Positions 41,695 through 53,886 of a DNA stretch of 64,000 nt are shown here, in pieces. Source of the stretch: Manduca sexta (lineage: Eukaryota > Arthropoda > Insecta > Lepidoptera > Sphingidae); contig NC_051118.1 of assembly GCF_014839805.1 (NCBI RefSeq), positions 7,680,391-7,744,390 on the forward strand. The letters run 5' to 3'. How positions within the stretch are numbered: position 1 is the first letter of the stretch; the number at the start of each line of letters is the position of its first letter. The notes beneath the pieces are model-generated. The model saw only the letters and a program-made list of their open reading frames with translations, did no database searches and was not told the DNA's origin. Both the position numbers and the translations under genes were made by a program.

Positions 41695-43772
41695 CAAAAT
41701 ATCGATTGATCGCCAAGTGTTTGCATATTGATGTGTAGTTGCAGCGTCTCAACACATCTTGTCTACAATACTTAAATAAATTTATTTTGGAATACAAACA
41801 TAAATGCTTTACGAATGGACAAATATTATCTTAACACAAATTAGTTTACAACATCTACTTACATTAAGGGAAATGCACAAATTGTGGAATGGATATATCT
41901 TAGCTGAATTAAAATAAACCTTGATAATATGTAAACAAGATTTGATTCATCAAAGCATCTAATTAAAGATGGTTACATTGAACTGTTCGATTTATTGTTT
42001 TAATCTAATCAAGGTCATGCGATTTTGTTTACAGATTTTTGTTCGTTGACTCGGATGTTAGTTATTCCATAGTTAATTATTTTTGATAATACATTATAAT
42101 TTAAGAGTAAGAAAATATTATTATTACTTGAACACACAAATAAATTCGTGGAAGGCGTAACTTATAAGAGATTTCTAATAATCATTTATATCTAAGCTAT
42201 ATACCTCTAAGGTCATAAAAGCTTATATTTCTTCAATAACCTATAAATAAAATATATTTTGTCAATAAACGTGTGAAATATAACCAAGTGTGAGGATTTG
42301 TTAAAACTATAATCTCATTTTTTAATACTGTTAATCTAAAAGCCTCCTACACTAACATACATACATAATAAAAATAATAATGTGAGGCTTTGATTTATCA
42401 GTTAGTAGTGAAGAACGATTAATTAGATATCAAAACGAGTTACTAATTTCTTAATGTAAGGCATGTGTTATGCATTAACCAAATAATGGAGGGATCGCAA
42501 CACCCTCATTGAATAAAAACCTTTTTTCTAATTTATATTTGTTGGTTTACCCATTCCACAATTTATTTAAAAAATAAGCATCGATCACGACTGTGCGGCA
42601 ATGATTTTCAATTAAATATTTGATGACGTAAGCCAATAGGACGTAACACATCGTTAATTGACGTCAATATGTGTAAGCCAACGTGTTATGACGTCAAGGA
42701 ATATAAGACGTACTATTGCGTCTGCCGCATAGAATGGATCTGAGATAATTATTCAAAACACATTTAAAGCTACCTATTAAGGTACGCAATACAAACGCTA
42801 AATAAAGGTCAGCCCACACATTCGGAAGGCAGTGAATGCGATAATAAAACGGTGTTGATAAGGTAATCTCAGTAGCGTAGCTTACCGGCAAAGGCCCGTA
42901 ACAAATTAATCTATGGGGATCCACGTAACATAAAAAATATGTACCTATATGGAAATTTTCCACAACCCTTTTTAGGTGCCAATACACATAAAATCTCAAC
43001 AAATTATATAAAATTTTAAGGCCCCCTGAAATCGCGTGAACTAGACTTTTTTGCCGTCATGCGACACTATAAATACGATGGGCAATCTGGTAATTATTGG
43101 GGATTTGTAATCATACAAAATAGAACTTTTGTACCATCCACTTGTAAATATGGATGGTCCGTGCAACATGAGAGGCCTAAATAATGCATTAAAATTTTAG
43201 AAACCCAAAAAACATCACTGGTATGTAAACTTAGTATTAGAACAATAATCAAACATCTAAGCCATCTTAAAATGATCCAGTATGACATTTTTAATGATTA
43301 TAAATGAGTACCAAATTTTTTCGAACGACTCCTGGCTATAAGTAATAGACTACAATGACTTCGAATAACATAAATACAAAAATAATACAAGTGGGCTGAC
43401 CTGTCATAAACTAAAATATAAAATAATGAGATAAAAACCAGGACAATGCGTGCTATGAACCCTTGAAATAAAGACGTACACGTAACAAAGGAAAAGCGAT
43501 GTGGACTATAATGGGAGAGTTGTAAACCGAGCTTTGAAAAGGAGAAAATATTTTTGTAAAATCTACAAAAAAAATTTTTTTTTTCACAAATTATGATACA
43601 AACGTCAATAAATTGAAAATGAAAAAAAGTGATTAAATTTTATAAAAAAAAATGCTCGGTCTTTTTTTTATATAAGTATCGCTTGGATTATAAGTTCTTC
43701 ATAAAAAAAGTCCAGCTGAAAATACACAGAGTTAAATTATATTCACACAATATAATTCAAGTTACTAAACTG

Positions 43773-43950
43773 GGGCCTTATTCTCTATCCCGCACGTTAT
43801 TTTGACAGTGCGTAACAAGCACGTAATACAACGCATCATGTTTAGGACTATAGAGATTTGGCTTACAGAATACCATTCCACGCACATTTCTCGAAGATAA
43901 CATGACACGGCCGCGTTACGCGTTTACACTATCATACAAAATAAGGGCCC
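43773..43950 (+). mobile_element. MITE with GGGCCTTATTCT inverted ends, copy 2
   Basis: GGGGCCTTATTCTCTATCCC to ACAAAATAAGGGCCC; nearly identical to 27467-27643 over its whole length, indicating recent spread. Confidence 0.85.
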
Positions 43951-44577
43951 TGTAAGAAAATATATATTGACGGTTGAAAGTCTAATTGTCTTAAGCGAAA
44001 ATTTTTCGAATTTTTTTAACTAGGTTTAAAAAAACATAGAAAAAAGTGCTGATTTTAAATATTTATGAAAATTAGTGTAGCAAAAAATGTCGTTTAAATA
44101 AATAAGCTTTTAAACCGTCAACATATTGAAATAATTATGACATGTTTTTTTCTACAGTGTAGGAGCACCTTTTTATTATCCTTTAGTTTTTTTTTAACCT
44201 TTTTTATGAAGAACTTGTTAACTGAATACTGGAGTACTACTGGTATATGTGATTTCTTTTTTGTTTTTCCCATGTGTACAATCTTCATAAAAACATAACA
44301 TTGATTTAAAACAACATCACTGCTTCTTTTTTTCCGATTTCGTTGAAAAAAATAACTTAGCTTCCCCTAAATGGATTTTTTTCAAATGTGATCACTTTGT
44401 AAAAAAATCATTTTAATTGAAATTTTAGACAAAACATTGAAATATTTAAAATAAATAACAATGTAAACTTGTAGATATTTTATGATTATAACGGGGGATA
44501 TGTAAAGGCGTTGTGATGTTGTTATTGTTGTACAACAACTATGTTGTGTTGTTATACAACTGCGAATGTTATGTTAT

Positions 44578-44604
44578 CTAGCACGCATTGTCGTCTAAGA
44601 GTCA
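44578..44604 (-). other. TGA at the selenocysteine position of EPT1, with short in-frame extension
   Basis: The last sense codons read KQRAD, then TGA at 44604-44602, then LLDDNAC and TAG at 44580-44578. The vertebrate protein has selenocysteine between an Asp and a Leu at this very place, about ten residues before its end. I infer either a former Sec codon now used as stop or coincidence; I saw no convincing SECIS hairpin in the following few hundred bases of the minus strand. Confidence 0.6.
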
Positions 44605-47600
44605 ATCTGCACGCTGTTTTATGTAGAAACAGCTTATTCGGAAGTGATCACACATTTGACGTACCTGGAAAAAATATTATATGGCGTTAGATATCATGGG
44701 TCAAAAAAGGAACGCGATCCTCATGTGATCCGTGATAAAAAAAAATAACCGTATCATAATTACGTAATATATATACACTATTTTTTTTTAAATTAGCTCT
44801 TTAGTAAGTACTGAAAAAATAAAGTAGCCATTTTTTGCAAAATGAAAATTTTATTTCAACTCGCTACTATCTACTTAAAAAACCTTTAAATCGATACGCA
44901 ATTTTATAAAGTAAAATCATTTTTTACCATCTGTATTTAAACATACCCACTATGTTTATATACTTATACATAATTTTAGTTAAATTTTGATCCCTGATCC
45001 CAATACTTACGACACAAGATCCGTAATGCACATGCGCCAACACGCAAAGCGTTGTGATCGCGTAAAACACAGTAGGTTCGTAGTGCGGTAACGCGAGCGA
45101 CATTAACGCAGCACCAGCTAACGGCCATGACAGCCAACAGACAGCCTCGCAGCGTTGGTTGCTCATCTGAGCCACTATTAGACGACACTGTGGATGAATA
45201 GATCTTTTTAGGGACAATTTTATTAAGGTTATAGCTTAAGGTCCATTTTTCATACATTTTGTTTCACCTTTAATCTGGGTAACTAAACAAGTATTGAAAA
45301 TTTAATATGACGAAATTTTAAAGGCCGAAATATCCATGCATATTTATTATTTTTACGTTTTTCTTTCAACTGCGAGAACTAATCACTAACTATACGTGAA
45401 TTTAAATTCTTTACTTGTCAATACTTGTTTAGTTACCCAGATTAAAGGTGAAACAAAATGTAAGAAAAATGGACCTTAAGCTATAACCTTAAATCAAAAG
45501 CATTTGCGCTGGTCTTGGGGTCATTTTTGACCCAACTGGGAATATATAGGATAAATTTCGTATTTAAATATTTATTAACTTATACGAAAATCCAGTCATA
45601 ATATTTTCTGGTGAGGATTCTTTATTTGCTCGGGTATACCAAGCAAGACAACACAAGCCAGAATATTTGTGGACATACCATTATTTATCATTTTTGACCC
45701 GCTACTTTCAAGCATACAATTTGAACATAGTCAATATCAAATAAAAAAATCTACTTTCCACTCACCGCGACATTACTAAACAGCGTGCCGATCAGCAGGA
45801 ACAGCGCTCTAAGATCGTAGCCAGGCAACCGCTCCGACTTGTGCACCCACACCGTGCATATAACAAATACGATGAGCAACGACCATAAAGGCCGTATCGC
45901 CTCTGTGAACGAACGCATCTTGCCCGTGCGCAGTTTGTATGATCTAAAATGCGGTTTAGATGTGTTAAATAAAAAAAAAAGAAAAAAAAAAACTTGATCT
46001 ATTGGTCACGTAGGAGAACAAAGTTGCACTTATGACACATCAAAATGTATAAGAATTTTATTTCTAAATAACAATAAAAATTACTTATATAACTATGGAC
46101 ATTTTAAATTAGGGATAAATTTATAAGGAATACAAAGTACAAACCAAAGTAGCCAGCTTGGGCTGGCAGGTAGGGGGAAATAAAAGGATAACGCGTCACG
46201 ATCCTCACCGGTAAGGATATGAGCTCTAACCTAGCTAACCTACCAGCCTTTCACTAGTACATAAGCAATGACTATTTGAAAAATTTGGATACAACTGTAT
46301 CCACCCACACTCCACAAACTTTAGCATTCATAACAAGAATGATAAACCATTTAAACCATTTATTTCTCTACACACACATAAATACAACAAAAAAAAAGGA
46401 TAAAAAGAAAAAAAAACACAAAGCTAAAATGCCTTACTTGTGAACATTATAAAGTGCGACGGGCAGGTTTGTTACCACCCCAGTGGAGTATATGACCAAT
46501 TCGAACGCGTTCGCCAGCGTGTACCCGTCGAATAAGTACTTCTTATAGAATATCGTGCCTTTGACACCGGTCCACACGAAACATATAGTTGATGCCTGTG
46601 AATAAATAATATGGCATTTTAAAATAATGCAAAATTTTTTATTCAACGTTTAGGTTTCTGGTGAATCCATATTAGCCGAATTTTGGCGGTCAATCTCAAC
46701 GGAGATCAGTCATACAGGTGATATTATAGTGCACAAGTTTGTGAAATACACAAGTGTACTATGTTCTTTCACTCTCACAGTTTGGTAAGAGCGCAAATTA
46801 AAACTGGCCATAGAGTTTCAAGTAAGTGTGTTCCGTTCCGGGGTCAGCCAGTGAGAATTCGGTTCTAACAGGCCGGCATAATTGTGTCGATATCCAAGGG
46901 GTAATCATCTCTAGTCAGTCGACATTAGATCCCACTCCACTTGCCATCAGTTGTAGTATGGTCACATTGCAGTACATGTATGCAAAAAAAAAAACTAATT
47001 GCATCCTTAGCTATGCTCCAGCCGGCCTCTAGGAAAGAGGTTCCAGCAGGAAGGAAAATAATTACCACAAGTCCTTATTTACAGATGCGGTTATTACTTC
47101 GTACGATCACGAGTTATGCTCCAAAAAAAACTCCTGCAACAATGGCCCTGGAAAGTTGGCCTGTTCAACATCCATTTAAGCTGCTTCTGTGATATTTACT
47201 GAGCGGCGCCGCGGGCTAAAGTTAGTTTTGGTATAAATTCAACTTACCCACATACTAAAATCATAACCCCAGGGTAAGAAGAGAACACCAGTATTGTATT
47301 TCTCCCAATGGCTGAGGTAGAAATTCAGCAAGAGATTCCACATTACATAGTAAATTCTGAAACAAGCATTTAAGTGTAAAGAGAATGTATTCCCATTATT
47401 AAAATTATTGTTGGCATATAAAAAATCTAGTTTTAAAAAAATCCAAAATTGTAAATAAAGATAGAATTTAAATATTTTATAATTATACTTTGTGATGAAA
47501 AATAAAATTCATATAATTTCTTTTATGTTAAAATTATTGTTGGCACATAAGAAATCTAGTTTAAAAAAGAATTCCAAAATTAATGTCACATGAAAATAAA

Positions 47601-50600
47601 GATAGAATTAAATTATTTTTTAATTATACTTTCTGATGAAAAATAAACTTTATGTGTCATTTCTTTTACGAACAAAAAGCAATACAGAAGTTGCAATTTA
47701 AACAATCAATATAAATAACTGTTCTTATATATGTATTATAATAATAATAATATATATCAACGGTTAAAAGGCGAATTGATTAAAGCGACATTTTTTTCGA
47801 AAAATGTTAACTAGCTTAAAAAACATATAAGAATGTGCTAATTTTAAATATGTATGAAACTTGTGTAGCAAAAAAATGTGGCTTAAGCCAATTGTCTATA
47901 CTGTCCCACAGCTGGGCATAGGCCTCTAATAGAGAGTAGGTAAAAATATATTATGCAATTCTTGTGGTTATTAATACAGCTATTTAATATAATTCTAAGT
48001 AATTTTTAAATAAAATTATCCTGCAACTAACATATTATTGGCCTCAATAAACTATACAAAATAGATCAGAATAAAGTTTATTTCAAATTTTTACTGATGA
48101 CTTATTTTGATTGGTTTTATAAAATAAGGACCACTGATATAGGCTGTCATTTTAGATTTAAGTAAAAATTCATCAAAATGAAAATAAATAATCAAATAAA
48201 AAATACCAAACAATTGCATAATGATTGCCTGTTTACGCGAATGTTAGACATTAAAATTAAACTATTTTGAACTCCCAGTGTCTGAGACTGTAAGCTCATT
48301 CTGCGTAGATCTGACCACCAACTGCTAAATAATTAAGTTGTATAATTGTATAATGTAGGTAGATATTATAACTTTGACTTTGCCGATGACCAACACCTCA
48401 GTCCCCCCGTGACCACGATGCCTGCAAAATCTTCGAAACGTCGGGAGAAAATTAAAATAAAAACACCGCAATAAAATCCTAAAAATAGTTTCAACATCAA
48501 ATTTTAATAACAAACAATAGATCAATAAATATTAATCTAATAGATTTTCCAAATCATAATTCTAAGCAATGCAATAAAAAGATTTAGAATATTGTTTTGA
48601 TTTTTTTTTGGATATTTTATCATCACTACGCATTAGTTGATATTTCCTTACATAGATAAAGACTTGATAAAACATCGACTGATGCAAATATTTATGATTT
48701 ATTTATGCGTGTTACAACGTTTATAGCGAGTACAAAGATAGGTTTGGGTACGTATGTACTAACACTATTGAATACTTTTTTGTTATTGTTTTACAATAAA
48801 ATATTTATCACAGACTTATGAATATAGTTATTATTGCATGTGTTTAACGTATGGGGTGTCGGATGGGTGGACGGGGGGAGGGTCCGCTATTTTATACGTA
48901 GCTCGTCCCCAAACTATTGAATATTTAGGTGGGATACATAGGTATTAATATAAATATAGGCATACTTTTAGAGCCTCCTGTCGGCGTAATCACTTTCAAG
49001 TATGTTGCAAATATTTAGCTAAGTCTTTCCGATTGTCTATTTGACCTCAACCCTTGTGGGGATTCAATGAATCACAGGTAAATTAGAAGTCTAGAAGAAC
49101 CTTCTTAATTTTTTCAGGTCTGGTCTGATAGGGGCTTCCTAGACCAAAGTCTATGTGTATGCTACCTTAGGCCTTACATGTTTTTCTATAATTTTATAAT
49201 TTATCACATGTACCAATGCCACAATTTTTAATATAATTATGGAGTTATTGACAAAAGTATCGTTGTTAAAAAATTAAAAAAAGTCAATGACAAAAGTGTC
49301 AATTTATTCACTGTATACCGCTCTAATAGCAAAAAGAAAAATGTTCTTTAAGAGATTAGTTAAATTAATTCGACGCAACATAGCCATATATTGAATTTGT
49401 TTCATTATCCTATCTTTGTCAACATCATTAATATATTTTTTATCATTTGCGATATCTACTCTGCTTAGAGTTAGGACATTGTTATTCGCTGTGATTATGT
49501 CCTAATGCTAGCCATTTGCATCATGATGATTTTCAAAAATGGTGAAGGCCCTAATTAAAGAAACATGATTTAGCTATTTTGTTTCGTACAAGTTACAACA
49601 TATATAATAATATCAGCCCTGTATTATATTCTGTCCCACTGCTGGGCACGGGTCTCCTCTACTACTGAGAGGGATTGGGCCTTAGTCCACCACGCTGGCC
49701 TAGTGCGGATTGGTAGACTTGATATATCTTCAAAATTCCTATAGAGAACTTCTCAGGTATGCAGGTTTCCTCAGGACGTTTTGCTTCACCGTTAAAGCAA
49801 GTGATAATTTACAAAGAATACACAAATATATTTTTTGTACGTCAGAAGTGCATGCCTAGGCTTTTGAACCTGCGGACTTTTGTCTCAGCAGTCCGTTTCA
49901 CTATCAATTAGGCTATCACTGTTTTTTAAGTTACAATATAATTTGACAAAAACAACCCCTATTGCATTGACGTTATCATCCGATAAGCCATAGCTGTCAA
50001 TAAAAATTAGTAAGACCATCTCTATTTTGAATATACCACAATAATCAATCATAGATATTTAGTCTCTTAATGCTCAGTAATTATACTGATTAAATAATTA
50101 AACAGCAACAACAGTGATCTATCACTATGGACCTATGTAGCTGTAATAGTATAGAACTATTATATAGGAAAAGTTGGTAGATTTGTAGGGTCAGATCTCT
50201 GGAACTACTGCACTGATTTTAAATATTCATACACTAATAAGAAGCTACATTACTCCCGAGTGATACAGGCTTTAGACTTGTCCTGGAACACTATCAGATG
50301 GGGTAAAAGCTAGTTGTTATATAAGACAAACAAAATGATCTGGTGGTAGGATAAACTTAAATATACAATAACTATTGATTTGTTCACATTTAGGTGTCAG
50401 GGGGGAGCGGGTTTCCGCTATTTGATACGTAGCTCGCCCCTAGCAAAGGTATATTAGCGACTTTCCGGTACTTTGCGTGACATAATTGTGAATATTAGAA
50501 AAAAAAAGACACTTTAGAGTTAAGTAACTTTGGCGAGGGGGGGGGTGGTCATACAAGAAAACGTTTCGGCGCGATAGGAGGGGGGGGGGGAGAGTCTAAA

Positions 50601-53600
50601 ATCTTCAAAAACTGCGTTACGTAATATTTGAACGGCCCCTTACCACCAGGGCTATTGATGGCAATTTGCCAAATTCCTATAAAAAGTCGAATTTCAATAG
50701 GTCACGTTCAAATCGTATGGCAACCCTCCAAATCGATTCCATGATTTATAAAAAAATATGAATAAATATTAAAATTTCAAACTGGATTATCATAGTCGTT
50801 TATAAGTAGTATTAAAAAACATACCTAATAGGAGGTATTGAGTAATCCAATCTCCCAAATATGGAGTACAGGCAGGCAGGTATGAAAAAAACCGTGTAAG
50901 AGTCCAATCCATGATCAAACAGCTCCCCAAGAGGTCCGGATGTCTGCGTGCGACGCGCTTGCTTTCCGTCGATACCATCTAAAAAAAAAACAAATCTTTG
51001 GTAATAGTGTTGAGAATCAGTGTTGTCATACTCTCTTAGTTCTCTATACTTCATAACTGGTAAGTCCAGTATAATTCGTCACTTCCTTACATCATCGAAA
51101 AAGGATGGGCCATGAACATGTAATGAAAAAATTCTGGCACAACACGCACACAAGTGTGTAATACACACACTTGATATAAGTGTGTGTTGCACTCGTTTTG
51201 TGTCTTTATGATCAAACATAAATAAATCTTAAACATTTATCTGTTTTACACACACTTATCTGCTAAAGACGACAGTTTTGATCAAAAAGTGCATCTGTTC
51301 TTAAATTTGGCAGAAAGAAAGACTATACAAGCGGTGTCCATTATACAAGGGCATTTTGCAGGTGCATTACTTAATAGCTGATTTTTCGCAAAATGTTAGC
51401 AGAGATAAAGGCGAGTATATGCTTTCGTTTATTAACGCAATATCCAAATGACCCTGTATATTGTCTAAGCACTAAGGTAAGTTATCAAGTGAAAACCTAT
51501 GGTTTAGTTTTGTTTTCAATAGCAGTTGTTTTGGGATTGCCATTTGTGATAACATACCACCATCACGAGACAGAGGCCATCCTCTGCTCAACATAGGCTT
51601 AATTAAATTAATAATTTCCTTACTTATATTCTTTACATTAGTATATTAAAGATTTACCTTTCTCGTCACAAAATAATTCTATTAGACAATTGTCAATATT
51701 TTTGATAAAATTAATGTTAAACTAATTGATAAGTCATGTTCAATTAAAACATTTTATCAGTACATTTATCAAACACGTAACTTACCTAAAGTGTAAGCCA
51801 GGAACAAGAACACCGCTATGGCATACCATAAAGACTGAGGTATCACCTCCACATATCCATTGAGCGGTGTGTCTGTCAATGTGGTGTTATGGGCCTGGGA
51901 GCTGGCGGCGTAGTAGTCGTAGTCATAGTACGATAGAAGTAAGAAGTTGAATACTACTAGGAGGAACCCGGCAAATGTTAGGACGTTCGGTGCCACCCAT
52001 TTTGGTACGAGCTGTAATTGAATGAATTAAATGTATAATGATTTCTTATGTAGGTACGTAGTTGGACCACCAACAGTTAAACTTTAAAAAGTTGTGTTAT
52101 TGTAAAATGTAGGTAGATATTGTAACTTTGACTTTGCGGATGATCAACACCTCCATTCCTAAATTTCCATCAATTTTAGGTTTGAAAAGCACACACAAGA
52201 CACTATAATTTTTTTTATATGCTATATATAAAAAAAATTATAGTGTATTATAAAAAAAGTCTGGCTGGTACATAATATTCTTTAAGTTCACACTCCACTC
52301 AAAAATGCTGTTTTAAAAAACCACTTACCTCGACAACTTTGTTCCAGAATGGGTGCATAACATACACACTGAGGGGGCTTGTATCTATTGCCATGTACTG
52401 AAATAAAAGTAATTGTCATGAGCATGGAGGAATGTTTTTTTAAGTCTGAAGGCCATTGCAACCAATTTAATTATATACTATTGGGACAAGGTGAAAATTG
52501 GAATGCTACAATGCATTTCACTTAAAAAACAGGTGTTTTATTGTTGTGATGTACACATACAGAGCAAGTAAATTACATGTCTGGAATTATATATATTTCT
52601 TATCATATTGCATTGTGAAGGATGACTTTTTATAGGGTGACAAACAAGCCTTGACTGATTATAAGCATTACAATGGCTATAAATAGTTTGACAGTCCCTA
52701 CATTAGTAGGGATTGTCAAATATACATAGCTTGTTTAGTGTTTATTACCATGGTGATAAACACTTCCATCCTTATAGTCTTAAATAAATGCAGTTCATTT
52801 TAATAAGAACTATTCAAATATCGACAGTCCCTACGCAAAGTATAGTATACGTAGGGACCATCGACTTAATAAAGCCAAGCAGAACTTTGGGTTACAAAGG
52901 AATGCTATCCTTGTTACCTTCAGGCATTTTGTTCAAATTGGCATGGCAAAGTGACTTCAATGCAACTGATAGTAATTGGAGTAAGGTCCAGATAGTGTTG
53001 ACTGATGGTATAATTACCCCCCACCAGTCTACACAATTTGCCGGCTTTTTGGAATGGGATATATCCCACGCCCAACAGTGGGACAGTATATAATACAGAG
53101 CTAATAGTATATATCATACTTAATAATAGCACTAGCTAGTGGCAATGTCCTTGAAACAAGAGTATGAATCCCAATATCAGCAAATAATAATCGGAGTCTT
53201 TAATCACTATTATTATATCTTGTTGAATATACAACTTGTAGGCATATATTTGTGGAAGATAATTATGTTTGATAGTACCGTGATGTTTAATTGAACAGTT
53301 GATATCTCTGTTTCAGTATGTTACTGTTAATTTAAGGTGATCTATATTTAGATGTCAGCGACAGGAATGTTACATAAAATAAGACATGAAAATATTTTAT
53401 TCAGAAAAAAATTAGGTTTTTTCCTGTTTTTCCTAGTTTTCCCACAAATGTGTATTGTTGAATATCTGAAGAACAGTATTGACTACATTTTCAATTTCAT
53501 AAATTTGTATAAGTTCATAAATTAATTAATAATTAAATAAAAATAAATTAATAATTAATTTTATAATTCTCAATACTTGCTGAATTGGTAATCCGTAAAA

Positions 53601-53886
53601 TTGTTTCTAAAAATCATATAAGCATAGAGAATGTGTTTAAACACGCGAACTGATGAAAGATTTATAATGAAACGTAGTTAACGAAACTGCGCGACCTATT
53701 CTGTTGCGCAAATCTATTATAGGTTAAGTTATTTTCGTTGTTTTTATCCTTCCATTTTCTAATTATAAACGGCTACTAACTCGTATTAGGGTAGCTGCAA
53801 GTTATATAATTGATACATTAAATATTTACCTTATAATTGTCGAAGCCTTCCAGGTGATCGCGGCTTAGGTATTTATAGTTAAACAT
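44602..53886 (-). CDS. EPT1: ethanolaminephosphotransferase 1 (EPT1/SELENOI) homologue (9 exons)
   Basis: Exons on the minus strand: 53886-53830, 52397-52329, 52011-51786, 50978-50825, 47356-47248, 46595-46438, 45943-45766, 45187-45011, 44664-44602; 396 residues, every junction in phase. The CDP-alcohol phosphatidyltransferase signature DG-x2-AR-x8-G-x3-D-x3-D is complete at D121, G122, A125, R126, G135, D139, D143. About ten hydrophobic segments follow the polytopic ER/Golgi topology of the family. [18 protein letters not shown] in exon 5 and CRLIVAQMS in exon 8 are diagnostic for EPT1 rather than CEPT1/CHPT1. The enzyme transfers phosphoethanolamine from CDP-ethanolamine to diacylglycerol or alkyl-acylglycerol, the last step of the Kennedy pathway. 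The frame ends AD-TGA and seven further codons run to TAG at 44578; that TGA aligns with the selenocysteine codon of vertebrate SELENOI. Introns hold many repeats. Confidence 0.95.
45227..45488 (+). mobile_element. TTAA-flanked foldback element with 71-bp arms
   Basis: 45227-45297 and 45418-45488 are inverted copies with about one mismatch, starting GGTTATAGCTTAAGGTCC. Both outer sides are TTAA (45223-45226, 45489-45492), the duplication made by piggyBac-type transposases. The 120-bp centre is AT-rich. It lies in EPT1 intron 7, 39 bp upstream of exon 8. Confidence 0.88.
46665..46795 (-). repeat. dispersed repeat with CACACTTGTGCAC core, minus orientation
   Basis: GCCGAATTTTGGCGGTCAATC, TCAACGGAGATCAG and ATAGTGCACAAGTTTGTG are the reverse of the copy at 4540. 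EPT1 intron 5 side of exon 6. Confidence 0.6.
46796..46985 (+). repeat. dispersed repeat family B, 5'-truncated
   Basis: GTTCCGGGGTCAGCCAGTGAG, CCGGCATAATTGTGTCGAT, CTAGTCAGTCGACATTAGAT and an A run at the end (46984-46995). EPT1 intron 5. Confidence 0.65.
47399..47670 (+). repeat. tandem duplication, 129-bp period, in EPT1 intron 4
   Basis: TTAAAATTATTGTTGGCA starts both 47399 and 47528. The units share ATCTAGTTT, AAATAAAGATAGAATT and ATTATACTTT-TGATGAAAAATAAA, with small indels. Confidence 0.8.
48228..48495 (+). repeat. retroelement-tail-like repeat, family G
   Basis: GTTTACGCGAATGTTAGACATT, GACCACCAACTGCTAAA, GTAGGTAGATATTATAACTTTG, CCCCCGTGACCACGATG and ATCTTCGAAACGTCGGG. Pieces recur at 3548, 52045-52160 and 61465-61560. 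Probably the 3' part of a decayed retroelement. Confidence 0.55.
48850..48912 (+). repeat. dispersed repeat family J, copy 1
   Basis: GGGTGTCGGATGGG and TCCGCTATTTTATACGTAGCTCGTCCCC match 50392-50442; both lie in EPT1 intron 4. Confidence 0.6.
49602..49922 (-). mobile_element. SINE family A, full length, minus orientation
   Basis: AATATCAGCCCTGTATTATA, CTGTCCCACTGCTGGGCACG, CACGCTGGCCTAGTGCGG, CAGGTATGCAGGTTTCCTC and the head reversed at 49890-49920. EPT1 intron 4. Confidence 0.85.
50392..50640 (+). repeat. family J copy 2 and G-rich repeat
   Basis: GGTGTCAGGGGGGAGCGGG and TACGTAGCTCGCCCC match 48850. It is followed by two G runs (about 50537 and 50581) and TGCGTTACGTAATATTTGAACGGCCCC, a very widespread insect repeat end. 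Confidence 0.55.
51380..51460 (+). repeat. dispersed repeat family F, fragment
   Basis: TTTTCGCAAAATGTTAGCAG, GCGAGTATATGCTTTCG and AACGCAATATCCAAATGACC. EPT1 intron 3. Confidence 0.5.
52201..52245. repeat. perfect 20-bp hairpin in EPT1 intron 2/3 region
   Basis: CACTATAATTTTTTTTATAT (52201-52220) is exactly complementary to 52226-52245 with a five-base loop. It lies between EPT1 exons 3 and 2. Confidence 0.8.
52687..52863. repeat. two related hairpins sharing ACAGTCCCTAC
   Basis: TTTGACAGTCCCTAC (52687-52701) pairs with 52706-52720, one mismatch. CGACAGTCCCTACG (52822-52835) pairs with 52850-52863, two mismatches. They may be the ends of one inserted element. EPT1 intron 1. Confidence 0.6.
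52970..53105 (+). repeat. chimera of family B and SINE A fragments
   Basis: GTAAGGTCCAGATAGTGTTGACTGATGG to GCCGGCTTTTTGG belongs to family B; CCCAACAGTGGGACAGTATATAATACAG belongs to the SINE A tail. EPT1 intron 1. Confidence 0.55.

Larger units (their letters stand above)
37325..44577. other. 7-kb gene-poor stretch between CHCHD7 and EPT1
   Basis: Very AT-rich, with no exon I can support. It contains family F (37530), a GGACGTC tandem array (39181), two MITEs (41540, 43773) and long A/T runs. On the minus strand AATAAA at 44177-44172 is a possible EPT1 polyadenylation signal. Confidence 0.55.

Noticed and set aside
44380..44420. Possible SECIS element downstream of EPT1 on the minus strand (ATGA and TGAT motifs)
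   Set aside because: The spacing is far too short for a SECIS stem and apical loop.
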